The notes beneath the pieces are model-generated. The model was not told the DNA's origin and ran no database searches. It saw nothing but the letters and a program-made list of their open reading frames with translations. From Breviolum minutum Mf 1.05b.01 (lineage: Eukaryota; Sar; Dinophyceae; Suessiales; Symbiodiniaceae), in contig DF240753.1 in the NCBI GenBank assembly GCA_000507305.1, positions 62,001 to 126,000 of the forward strand: 64,000 nucleotides of DNA, written 5' to 3'. Below, piece by piece: positions 43,835-52,739 of this stretch (position 1 is its first letter; each line of letters opens with the position of its first letter). Made by a program: the position numbers and the translations under genes.

Positions 43835-44460
43835 TCAGTCGACTTCTTTAGCATTAGCTCGCCTGGACACAACCTCCTTGAGTTTATTCAAACCATCATC
43901 GTCCATGCCAGAAGGAACCACATCCACCTTACTGATGGACAAACATTTGCTCTTCAGACTTTTGCAGAGTTCTTTCACGCCATCCATGTCGATGGAGAAC
44001 TCCGGCAGTTTGGTTCCTCCTTCTTTGGACTTCTTGATGATGCCGTTCGCCTCCTTCAGCAATTTGCCAGCTGCAGCTGCCTCATCTTTCAATGCTGCAG
44101 AGCCATATTGCGATTTCTGAGCCTTCCTAGACTCCTTCTGAAGCTGCCGCACAGCACGACGGCACAGACCCACATGGGGTTGTTCCACTTGCGGAGCTCC
44201 TCCTTTTCTTCTTTGCTCAGCATCATCTTTTTTTTTGCAGTCTTCTTCTTCGTTGCGCTCCCACGAGGACCACGAACCTCTCCATCAGAAGAGTCCACCG
44301 ACTCCCAAGAGGCCAAATCTTCAATGTCCTCCGCTGCAGGATCTTTTTTCTTCAGCTTCTTCACCATCCACTGGCCCTTCTTTGGAAGGCCGTTCTTTCT
44401 TTGGCGCAGCTTGGCCTTGGAGATTCGAGAAAAAACGATCAACATCTCAAAAAGAAAAAA
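43835..44460 (-). CDS. Lys-rich/coiled-coil protein (13-kb element)
   Basis: Minus strand. Upstream frame: AKLRQRKNGLPKKGQWMVKK, LKKKDPAAEDIEDLASWESV, KKKTAKKKMMLSKEEKEELR and KWNNPMWV. Downstream frame, after a change near 44,170: RAVRQLQKESRKAQKSQYGS, AALKDEAAAAGKLLKEANGI, GVKELCKSLKSKCLSISKVD, stop at 43,835. Both are highly helical and charged. A one-base indel in the overlap would join them. Function unknown. Confidence 0.45.
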
Positions 44461-44665
44461 AGCGGTTGTGTACCCCTCCAGCACTATATCACTCTTTTCA
44501 ATCACCACTTCCAAGTCGACAGCGGTTGTATACCGCTCCAAAACCAACACTATTTTCAATGAGGACTTCCAAGTCCACAGCGGCTGTGCCGCTCCAGAAC
44601 CAACACTATTTTCAATCAGGACTTCCAAGTCCTCAGCGGCCGTGCAGCGGTTGTATACCGCTCCA
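44459..44665. repeat. Second block of about 55-bp hairpin units
   Basis: Same unit as 41,745-41,945, four copies. The hairpin stems here include AGCGGT/ACCGCT and AGCGGC/GCCGCT. Confidence 0.9.
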
Positions 44666-44689
44666 AATTGCGACAAACCCCCAAATTGC

Positions 44690-45620
44690 CATCACCCCAT
44701 TGCATCCAAGATGCTCTTCTTCGACTTGGTGAGTTTTCTTTCAGCCTTCAGGATCTTCGTCCTCACCTCTTCACTTACATGCTCCATGCTGACTTCGAGG
44801 GTTGCTACTTTGTAGACAAACCCGAACCTGAGACAACACAAACATGCTGTGCAGCGATCGAAGAGTTTCCAAAGCTGTAATGATGAAAAGCTAGCGATTG
44901 GTACCGCTTCAAAAAAAAACTAGCGATAGTGAATCGCTGCCACGTACTAAAAGGACAAGTAACATGTCGCTTTCCTTGCGATCCGCCTTCTTCTCTATTT
45001 CATCAACGTCGTACCCTTTCTGCTTCCATACAGAAAGAGGGTGGTACTTGCCTCTGATCGCCGTGCACTGGCGGTTGCACTCCACCGTGGTGAGCGTCTC
45101 CTGCAAGCAGCCCTTCACCTTCTTCCACTGGATCATCCCATTGGCATCAATGCACTTGCCAGCCTCACGGTAGAAGCCCTCCACCTGACAGTTGAAAAAA
45201 TTACATCGAACTTATATGAAGCATTGAAAACACCATTATTGACACTGCAGGGGATCCCATCTTGCATGATTACATGAATTTGAGCTGCAAGACAGCGCAA
45301 ACTATTGAGCCTGCGATTTTCTCCAAGTCGCGAAAGCCAAGGTCTGCCATGCTGACCCTCTTATACAGCATGTTGGTCACATTGGAATAGGATTGGCACA
45401 TCAACTTTTGATGCCCCTTCTTTCTCACAGCCTCCTTCATGACCGCCTTGGCCACCAAACCGCAAGCAATGCAGTAGTTCGCCGTTGGAGTAGTTCTCAG
45501 CTCAGCCCAGTCCATTTGCTCAACTTTCTTCACATCTTGAACTGAAACTCCACCAGCGCTGACCAAAGAACCGTTTGGGCTGCCTGGAACTGCTTCCTGG
45601 GTGCCGCCAAGTTGCAGAAA
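44690..45620 (-). CDS. Modular protein with Cys-pair and PLSVW module
   Basis: Minus-strand exons: (1) 45,620-45,270: VQDVKKVEQMDWAELRTTPT, ANYCIACGLVAKAVMKEAVR (a Cys-x2-Cys pair), SYSNVTNMLYKRVSMADLGF; (2) from CTGTCAG at about 45,185: VEGFYREAGKCIDANGMIQW, CNRQCTAIRGKYHPLSVWKQ, KGYDVDEIEKKADRKESDM; (3) from GTCTCAG at about 44,837: RFGFVYKVATLEVSMEHVSE, EVRTKILKAERKLTKSKKSI, stop at about 44,692. The order 'PTANYC..C', 'PLSVW..GYD', 'vYkV' matches a module set I remember from dinoflagellate gene models of unknown function. The intron between exons 2 and 3 carries two hairpins (44,892 and 44,922). Confidence 0.55.
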
Positions 45621-45830
45621 CCAGCGCGTTGACACCGCTTCAAAAACCCAGATCACTTGCTCCGGAACAAAACGGTGGCAGAATCAAAACATGCCATGCC
45701 AACAACCATGCAGCGGCGATGACCGCTTCAGCTTTCAAATGCCTATGAAATTGAGCGATAAGGACCGCTGCAGTGGCAAGGCTACAACAAAACTGCCAGC
45801 GGTAACAACACCGCTACAGGTCACAAAGCT
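45621..45830. repeat. Four cluster C hairpins
   Basis: GCGCGTTGACACCGCTTCA (45,627), AGCGGCGATGACCGCTTCAG (45,713), AGCGATAAGGACCGCTGCAG (45,754) and AGCGGTAACAACACCGCTAC (45,799). Confidence 0.8.
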
Positions 45831-45979
45831 AAAGGCTATTCAAAACTGAAGGACTGCATATTTGTTCCCCCATGCGTGACACAAGCAACGCTGCATCTTT
45901 ATGGCAAACATTAAGTCAGCCAATCGACCAATTACTCAGCATGCAAATCACACTGAGCTTTCTCTACAGTCATTGCTGC

Positions 45980-47160
45980 CTAATTTTCTTCGGCAGGAAA
46001 GAAAAGAAACCATTGCTTGCGACCTTTCTCATGAGCTGCACCAGCAAAGAGTTTGGCCATGTCAGTTGTCATTCCATTTTTTTGCAATAGTCCAAGGAAG
46101 CGATGCAACGTATCTTCAAAGAACTTCTCCAATAGCTTTCGCTTGTTGGAGAACCATGGCCATGGGGTTGCAACATCTCCAGGGTTCAAGGCTTCCAGCT
46201 TCATCTTGTCAGCATCTGTGTCAGTTGCAGCCGCAAGCTCTGACTCATGTTCCACGGCAGTTTTCGAAGTTCTTTCCTTTGCAACTTTTTTTTGCTGTCT
46301 TGTCCAGCAACTGCTTTTTTCTTGGCCACCTCTGCCACCACTGGCACTTTCTCAGCTTGAAAAGAAGCACTGGCAGACTTGGTCGCAGTCTTGGCTTTCT
46401 GCTTGGGCTGTGCAGGTCTTGCAGTTTCCAAAGCCGCACTGTTGGGTGACTTGGTCGCAGTCTTGGCTTTTGGCTTCGGCTTTGCAGGTGTTGCAGTTTC
46501 CAAAGCCGCACTTTTAGACTTGGTCGCAGTCTTGGCTTAGCCTTGGCCCCAGACTTTGGTTTGGCTTTTACAGCCGCAGACTTGGGTTTGGCCTTTGCCT
46601 TGGCCACATCACTGCCCTTTTTTTGGCTTCCAATTTTTTTCAAATCATCCAAAATTTGCTTTGGATCAGAGCTCACAGTAGCTTTCTTTTCTTCACCTTC
46701 TGTGGTAGTACCTGGACCTGGCAAGGCAGGAACTGAAACTGAGACCTTGGCATCGATATTTTCCTTGGAAACCGATGGCAAAGCCAAAAGTGGCTTCAGT
46801 TTTTCAGCCTTTGCACTCATCAACACCAACTGGTCTGCAGGCTTCAAAGGCACAGTCTGTGGCAAAGTAGAAGATCCAGAATCACCTGATTCTTCCATCT
46901 CTTGCGAATCATCAGCACAAGCAGTGATCTCGGCATGCTGGGAAGTTGCACCAACGCTGCGTGATGCAGCGACCAGCCACTCCAGCTGCAATGGTGCTCC
47001 CTTAGCGGCAGAAGAGTTGTCCGCAAGACTTGCCCCAGCAGGACTTCCGTGATTGCTGAGGAACTCATTGCTCTTGATGTTACTCACACGAAGGGGCATC
47101 TTCAATGCTGTCTGCTCCAATGCCAGGTCCACAGGCACAGGAGGCCTGAACAAACAACGA
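45980..47160 (-). CDS. Basic Ala/Lys/Pro repeat protein (13-kb element)
   Basis: Minus strand: PPVPVDLALEQTALKMPLRV, SNIKSNEFLSNHGSPAGASL, a Ser/Glu-rich linker, VSVPALPGPGTTTEGEEKKA, KQILDDLKKIGSQKKGSDVA, then KAKAKPKSAAVKAKPKSGAK. Near 46,530 the frame changes to a tandem 72-bp repeat coding AALETATPAKPKPKAKTATK; near 46,255 it changes again to LEALNPGDVATPWPWFSNKR, KLLEKFFEDTLHRFLGLLQK, ending at a stop at 45,980. The frame shifts fall in repeat-coding DNA. Function unknown. Confidence 0.45.
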
Positions 47161-47221
47161 TATAGGCCAGCTGAAATCACAAAAAGAAGGTCAAAGAAAA
47201 TGAATCCTGGACAAAGGACCG

Positions 47222-47881
47222 TTAAAAAAAGTAGCCATGGCCTAAGAAAATGCATTTATGCGATCCCAGGAGCAGGTCTCCAAAGTGTCGCTTCAAGCAT
47301 GCTGGTAATTCATCAAATTGAGCTGGTAGGCGGCGAAGACGCGGTCGATCCTTCGGCAACTGCTGGTTGAAGTAAAGCAGGTGTTCCTTGATCTGTTTTT
47401 TGCTGACTTGCAATGTCCTATGCATGGCAGCATTGCTGACACTACTGCTCCGCCATTGTTTCCAAAAAGCTATGGCAGTCAATACCCCCATAGTTCCTTC
47501 ACTGGGAGCGACAAGACCTAGCAACGCAGCCCATTGACAAATCAAAGTAAGGACATCACAGGCAGGCCGTGAAGGTTCCATGATGAGGTCCCATACCTTC
47601 TTTGAAATGAACTTGCACAGGCCACTATAGTCTTGAAGTTTCGACTTGCCGCCAGCTGTTGCGCTGTGGAAGTCAACCACTTGCTCACCCATGTCAGTGG
47701 TTTTTTCCACGATAGTCTGCATCAATTTGGCATGGCCCGCTTCTGAGACATTGGCGCAACTGTTCAGACAGGCCAGCATTGAGGCACCGTCTTCAGCACT
47801 GATGCCACTCAGCTTCGGCAAGGACTGACAGATGGCCAACACTTGTTTGTTGATACCGCTCACTTCTTGGGCCGCTGACAA
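47222..47881 (-). CDS. Helical modular protein (LQDY/LGL..PSEGT module)
   Basis: Minus-strand open frame of about 220 codons. Signature stretches: INKQVLAICQSLPKLSGISA, SKLQDYSGLCKFISKKVWDL, CDVLTLICQWAALLGLVAPS followed by EGT, and QIKEHLLYFNQQLPKDRPRL. The 'LQDY..f....W' and 'LGL..PSE.T' boxes match a helical module I remember from many dinoflagellate gene models near transposase-like genes; function unknown. The first codons may follow an acceptor rather than a start (TTGTCAGCGGCCCAAG). The frame overlaps the start of the next gene downstream by about 30 bp. Confidence 0.5.
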   Translation of the reverse strand: MSAAQEVSGINKQVLAICQSLPKLSGISAEDGASMLACLNSCANVSEAGHAKLMQTIVEKTTDMGEQVVDFHSATAGGKSKLQDYSGLCKFISKKVWDLIMEPSRPACDVLTLICQWAALLGLVAPSEGTMGVLTAIAFWKQWRSSSVSNAAMHRTLQVSKKQIKEHLLYFNQQLPKDRPRLRRLPAQFDELPACLKRHFGDLLLGSHKCIFLGHGYFF

Positions 47882-47899
47882 GACACAGCATCAAAAATC

Positions 47900-48060
47900 T
47901 AAGCGGTAAGAGCACCGCTGCAGGATCATGCGCTGGACACACGTCAAGCGGTTTATACCGCTACAAAAATTCATCACAAAGAAGATTTCCAATGATTGGA
48001 CTTATAGCGGTATCTACGCACCGCTTCAGAAAGTTAGAGCGGTAAACACCGCTCCAAGCA
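47900..48060. repeat. Four cluster C hairpins
   Basis: AGCGGTAAGAGCACCGCTGC (47,902), AGCGGTTTATACCGCTACAA (47,947), AGCGGTATCTACGCACCGCT (48,005) and AGCGGTAAACACCGCTCCAA (48,039). Confidence 0.85.
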
Positions 48061-48111
48061 TCTGGTCTCGCACGCATAATCAATTCCTCGCAATGCAAGA
48101 CTGACACTTCA

Positions 48112-48375
48112 CTACTTCTCCTTTTGAGGTTGCCCATGCGCCACCTTGCGCCGAATCTTCCGCTTCATCTCTTCCACTTCATCATCGTCAAATGGCCAAA
48201 ATTTGGCCAACTCATCAATAGGTTGCTGGCGTATTTAGTTCTCCATGTCAATGGTCTCCCACACTAAAGCTCCATCTGTCAGCAGCCGCCATTGACAAAG
48301 CCATAAGATTCGCGGAGGCTTCTTTCTAAGGGGAAGATTCCCCCTCTGGCTCTTTGCGCTTCATCTTCGAGTCTA
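48112..48375 (-). pseudogene. Small exon with stop and frameshift (13-kb element)
   Basis: Minus strand: MKRKEPEGESSP, then in another frame PPRILWLCQWRLLTDGALVW, ETIDMEN, a TAA, and in the same frame IRQQPIDELAKFWPFDDDEV, EEMKRKIRRKVAHGQPQKEK with a stop at about 48,115. The single TAA plus the frame change suggest decay. Family not recognised. Confidence 0.45.
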
Positions 48376-48845
48376 TAAAGAAAGCCGCGACCATTAAAAT
48401 GCATGCGCCAAAATGAAACAATCCATACCTTTTTTCCTGTTGGAAGTTAAAAACATTCAGCGGCTGTACCGCTCCAAGACCTTTGGCAAAACAAAAAGCG
48501 GCTGGTCCGCTCCAGGTTCCACCTACAAGAATTTTCTGTCCGCTCCAGCCATGTTTAAGGAAAGCATAATTAGCGGTTGGTCCGCTCCAGAGAAACCTTG
48601 CGTCAAAATACATTTTGCAAGAAATAAAAACTCTAACAAAAAAGTCAATTTATCACTGCACAAAAACAAAAGCATTTTTGAACTTATAGGACGTCAACAA
48701 AAATAGCGATAAAAACCTAGTAGCATAACTCCAGATAACTCTGGGCTAATTTTCTTATAACTTTTTACATAAGTAGTTACTAAGTAACATATAAGTCAGA
48801 TAAAGTTAAGATAGCAACAAATAAGTAACTTATATCCCTAGGTTT
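48376..48845. other. Hairpins and AT-rich right end of the 13-kb element
   Basis: Hairpins AGCGGCTGTACCGCTCCAAG (48,460), AGCGGCTGGTCCGCTCCAG (48,497) and AGCGGTTGGTCCGCTCCAGA (48,572). 48,610-48,845 is AT-rich with CTTATAACTT/AAGTAACATATAAGT words and no gene. Confidence 0.7.
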
Positions 48846-48880
48846 TAAGTGACTTACAATTTCAAAAACGCACTAAAGTA
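48846..48880 (-). repeat. Right terminal inverted repeat of 13-kb element
   Basis: Reverse complement matches the left terminus at 31 of 35 positions, the first 18 perfectly. Flanking sequence to the right is satellite (CCGTCACCGTGCAACTTCAC). Confidence 0.8.
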
Positions 48881-48970
48881 ACCGTCACCGTGCAACTTCA
48901 CCAAATACTGCGCCTGCCACGAAAAGTCAGAGTCCACCTTGACCAAATATTGCCCCTGCCACCCAAACTG
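48881..48970. repeat. Satellite flank, right of the 13-kb element
   Basis: One and a half units: GTGCAACTTCACCAAATACT, GCGCCTGCCACG and CCACCTTGACCAAATATTGC, CCCTGCCACC. Same family as 34,640-35,888. Confidence 0.8.
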
Positions 48971-48972
48971 CA

Positions 48973-49265
48973 TCAATTCTCTTGGCATCTTTTCTCTTGG
49001 CATCTATTCTCTCTTGGCAGCTATTCTCTCTCGGCATCTATTCTCTCCCGGCATCTATTCTCTACGCATCTATTCTCTTGGCATCTATTCTCTAAGAATC
49101 TATTCGCATCTATTCTCTAGGCATCTCTTTTTCTAAGCATCTATTCTCTAAGCATCTATTCTCTAAGAATCTATTCTCTCTCCGCATCTATTCTCTCTTG
49201 GCATCTCTTCTCTACGCATCTATTCTCTACGCATCTATAGTCTAAGCATCTATTCTCTCTCATTT
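48973..49265. repeat. GCATCTATTCTCT minisatellite
   Basis: About 20 copies of a 13-15 bp unit with TGG/ACG/AAG variants before GCATCTATTCTCT. Confidence 0.95.
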
Positions 49266-50774
49266 TTGACAGTAACTCGGAAGTTTCTCATCTAAACTTT
49301 CTTTGATTATATCTTGATTCCTGTCACCTGGAACGTGTTTTGTTGCGAAACAAAAAATACAGTTATAAGAACCGATCAAAACTCTAAATTTTGCTCTCCG
49401 TCCAGGCGAGCCACAGTCTTTGGTTCCTTGTTGACGTGGAGGTGGGGGTACGGTTGGTTCTGAGCCACAAAAAGGGCTGGCAGGTTGGTATTGTCAACCA
49501 GGCAGTCAGAAAAACACTAAAGAGGATCTGAACCCAAAAGGGCTTGGTTGGTCAAAAAATCTCCACTGCCACCCACTGTCCCAAATACTCATACTTGACT
49601 TCCTCTTCAAGGGGCCACCTGCGAGAATGCCGGTCTTCAACGGTGTCCTGGTCCACCAATGCCTACACCAAGGCAGCGTTTTCCACTCTAACATCCAACA
49701 GCTGCGCGCAGCTCACCTGTTGCTAAATCAGATCTAATAGTCTTTTCTGCCAAAAATTAAACCAACCAAGTGCCTTTGGAAACTTTAGACAACTGGGCAT
49801 GGGCTGTGGTTTGACCGTGAAAGATTGGGGACAAAGAATGGTAACACTGGAAAACTGAACTGAAAGAACCCCTTCAAATGTTTCTGGCAGGCGGCATCCT
49901 ATGCGAAACAAAATAGTCTGAACATCTCGCTATGCAGGAATCGTCACTGGCTTGTGCCATGCGAAACCCAAAAAAAAAGGCGATTGTCATGTCCCTGGAA
50001 GCTGGAACGAATCGCTATTAAATGGCTTCGAACTCAAGCGAAAAAAAGTGTACAAGGTGTGAATGTGCAGAAACGCAGATTCAAAGTCAACTGCGCCTTT
50101 TGCCGTCACCGGCGGCAATTGACTGCTAACAATCCAAGCTGCCTGGCCTTCACAGCATCTCGAAGTGCCTTGCCACAGTCAACTTGCTTCACATCTCGAG
50201 AAGAGAACGTGACTTATTCATCCCCATGTACAATGGAACAATCACCACTTATTTAATGGGGAAGGAACCACTGGCGAAAACACTGAGGAGTACGAGTATT
50301 TGCTCAAATGAGTTATGGACAAAGTTTGGTACATTGCGAAAGGATGAGAAAGGACATCCACAAGTAGGGTGTGCCCCTATCGGTGCGGTTTTTTTGCAGT
50401 GGCGGATCTTGCGCAAACTTTCTCAACGGCATCGTTTCAGGGTGGGCCCCCTCTCTGTTGTGCAGTGATGGCAACCCCATGACCCTCTCAGGTCTTACCT
50501 AATTGTGTCCAATTCTCAAATGTATCTAGCCTTCAAAAAGGATGACTTGGCATAGTTGGCGGCGTGCAATACCTTTCAACATCTTTCAAATATTCCAACG
50601 TCGTTGTTCCACTGCTCATTCCGACAAAGTGGATTCTTTCAGCAACTCCCTTGGCCCCTAGACCAAACCACTCTTCTTCAATCTATCTCCTAGCCAAGGC
50701 ACTGTCACAGTCGAGTGCAAGGAGTCACAAGTAGTCTCTTATAAAGACTTTTCTCTTGAGAACCAAAGAATGGT
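49266..50774. other. No gene recognised
   Basis: Both strands have short open stretches (e.g. minus 49,540-49,720; plus 49,950-50,470) but no domain I recognise. It may be old retroelement sequence left of copia element 1. Confidence 0.35.
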
Positions 50775-50888
50775 TAATCAGAAAATATGATCCTCAAACA
50801 CACTGCTGGCGCACGCACTTTTTCCCTTGAGCCAAAATGACGTATGTGTATAGGGTGATACATGTATGAGATGCCATATTCATTAACA
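50775..50888 (-). repeat. 3' LTR of Copia-1
   Basis: On the minus strand it starts TGTTAATGAATATGGCATCT right after the polypurine tract and ends TTTTCTGATTA. 114 bp. Contains CATTTTGGCTCAAG, the core of the dinoflagellate spliced leader. Confidence 0.85.
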
Positions 50889-50898
50889 CCCCTCCTTC
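50889..50898 (-). promoter_or_regulatory. Polypurine tract of Copia-1
   Basis: GAAGGAGGGG on the minus strand, immediately before TGTTA of the 3' LTR: the expected plus-strand primer of an LTR element. Confidence 0.75.
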
Positions 50899-50999
50899 GT
50901 GCATAGTCCATTTTCGGTGGACTTGCTACGATTCTAAACTCTTCGCTCCAGACGCTTTGCCTGTTGCAAATATCTGGCCTAAAGTTTTCATGTGCTTTT

Positions 51000-51330
51000 C
51001 ACACGTGTCCTTATTCACCGGCTTTGTACACAAATCTGCTACGTTTTCCTTCGTTCCTACCGCTACAATTTTCAGTTCGTTGTCTCAGTTTTCCTAATCC
51101 TCTTCTGCTTGCCGTTCCTCTTGCCGCAGAAGAACCACTCGCGACAACCAAATCCATCTCCAATCCCCAATCGCGATACAGTGCTTGCACACTGAGTCCA
51201 AATGCACACGCTTTCACCAATGCATAAAATTCATATTCTCCACTCGATAAAGCGATCGTAGATTGTCAGTTCGATGTTGTCATGATTGTATGCCGACCAA
51301 CTGTGAAAACCAATCCTGTTGTTGATCGTC
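51000..51330 (-). pseudogene. Copia-1 RNase H
   Basis: Minus strand: RHTIMTT..., STIALSSGEYEFYALVKACA, FGLSVQALYRDWGLEMDLVV, then ASGSSAARGTASRRGLGKLR. The 'iALSS.E.E.yA' and 'S...A.....R.G.GK.RH' patterns are the copia RNase H signatures. A stop and a frame change separate it from the RT part. Confidence 0.7.
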
Positions 51331-51333
51331 TCG

Positions 51334-52614
51334 TCAGCAAACATCCTGCGTGGTCACTGTCGCAAATTTAAATACTTTGATGACTTTGCTCTCTCTTTGA
51401 TATTCGAACATGTTCACTACTCTAGGTTTTCCAATCAGATATCTTTCAAGTCTTTTCAACTCCTTGAAATCTGCTTCCGTTGGACTCTTCATTTTTCTTG
51501 TGAGCGACTTCACCGATTCAGCGATGTCAGCTCTGTGTGCTCTCATCACCAGTGATCTAAACAACGTGGTCCTCTCTGGATTCATAGGTGGCAGTCCCCT
51601 TGATGCTACCACATCGCTCAATTTCTTCTTTTCTCCTGGTGTAGAGATTCCTTTGGAACCTTCGAGTCCCAACTGTCTGATGATCATCTCTGCGTGTCTT
51701 GGGTCTGCTTCGAAACTGACGGATCCATCTTTGTGATATGTCAATTCGATTCAGTAACGTCATGCGCTGGTTGTCTTCTGGTCCAATGCAACCATCACAA
51801 CGACACTCGTACTGTTAACGTATCCTTCAGATATTTCTGTCCGTCTTCGTCGCCCAACAGTAAGAAATCGTCTCCGTGTACCAACAACGTGACATCCCGC
51901 TCTGGATGTCGGAACACTGCATGAGGTCCATGCTTGACCTTGCACGAAACCTCTCTCGATTGGTTTTCGAGAATAGTGCTCCTGCCAAACATGGCTGGCG
52001 TCCTGTGCGCCATACATCGTTTTGTGTAATAGCGCACACATGTTGTCAGCCTCATCGCCCTCTGGCAATGACACATACACGGCTCGCTGGCTCTCACCAA
52101 AAAAGTGAGCACGACTTATGTCGTAGAGTGCCAGCTTCGCAGCAACTTGCCCGACCTTGATGTTCTTTTGCTTGCCAACAAGCTGCACAAGATCTTCGCC
52201 GCCTCAAGCGGTGGCATATTCGATAATAGCATGTGAGCCGGCAGCGCTCCATGCTGCGTTCTCACTTCTCGAACTATAGATAATTGGGGTGTAGGCTGTC
52301 TCCTTTGTTTCGATCAATCCACTTTAAAGTGATTGGTGCCTTCCCAGTCACCTCCCATCGTCCAAAGTTCTCTTCTCGTAGATCTTCTGTTTGTGAATCC
52401 ATTGCAGCTCTTCTTGTCTGGCTTCAAGAACTTTGTCTGTAGGCAATTGCACTCCGGTGATATCGTCCACGTAGATTCGATCTTCTTCGTCTTTCTGTTC
52501 GGGGAACCATCCTTCAAAGTATTCTTCCGAGCAATCCGGCTCCTCATCGGGAACTGCACCAACATTCCTAGATCTTTGATCTCTCCGTCTTCTGTCATTT
52601 GAGCTTTTATTCCT
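51334..52614 (-). pseudogene. Copia-1 reverse transcriptase
   Basis: Minus-strand pieces: YVDDITGVQLPTDKVLEARQ, EELQWIHKQKIYEKRT and, further on, an ITLKWIDRNKGD fingers motif (52,300-52,510); LALYDISRAHFFGESQRAVY, VSLPEGDEADNMCALLHKTM, YGAQDASHVWQEHY (52,010-52,150); the catalytic strand LLVHGDDFLLLGDEDGQKYL (51,840-51,900); then FEADPRHAEMIIRQLGLEGS and LPPMNPERTTLFRSLVMRAH (51,550-51,730). The catalytic box is HGDD rather than YVDD, which I remember as usual in dinoflagellate copia elements. Three frames are needed, so it is dead. Confidence 0.85.
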
Positions 52615-52739
52615 TTGAGAATCGCCGCTACCAGTGCAGGTGGATATACCTGAGCCGCTTTGGCTCTTCCGTTCACAAGCATCACGTGCCTGTGCCACGC
52701 ACGTCCTTCCTTGTTTGGACATTCCTTTTGTAGAATCTC

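Larger units (their letters stand above)
35889..48880. mobile_element. Large TIR DNA transposon with multi-gene cargo (candidate)
   Basis: Left end begins TACTTTAGTGCGTTTTTG; the reverse complement of the right end begins with the same 18 bases. Over 35 bp (35,889-35,923 against 48,846-48,880) 31 match. If the outermost TA is the target duplication, the element is 35,891-48,878. Both flanks are the same satellite, and a related satellite unit at about 35,065-35,110 shows what an unoccupied site may look like. Inside, all supported exons are on the minus strand: a transposase-like gene at 38.0-40.0 kb, and seven further genes or fragments. About 40 short hairpins (AGCGGT-loop-ACCGCT) fill the spaces. 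Several genes show frame changes, so this copy may be decayed or its assembly imperfect. Transposition class is unassigned. Confidence 0.7.

Noticed and set aside
35889-48880. Assignment to the CACTA superfamily
   Set aside because: CACTA occurs near the right end only and TAGTG near the left, the reverse of true CACTA termini; the target site looks like TA, not 3 bp.
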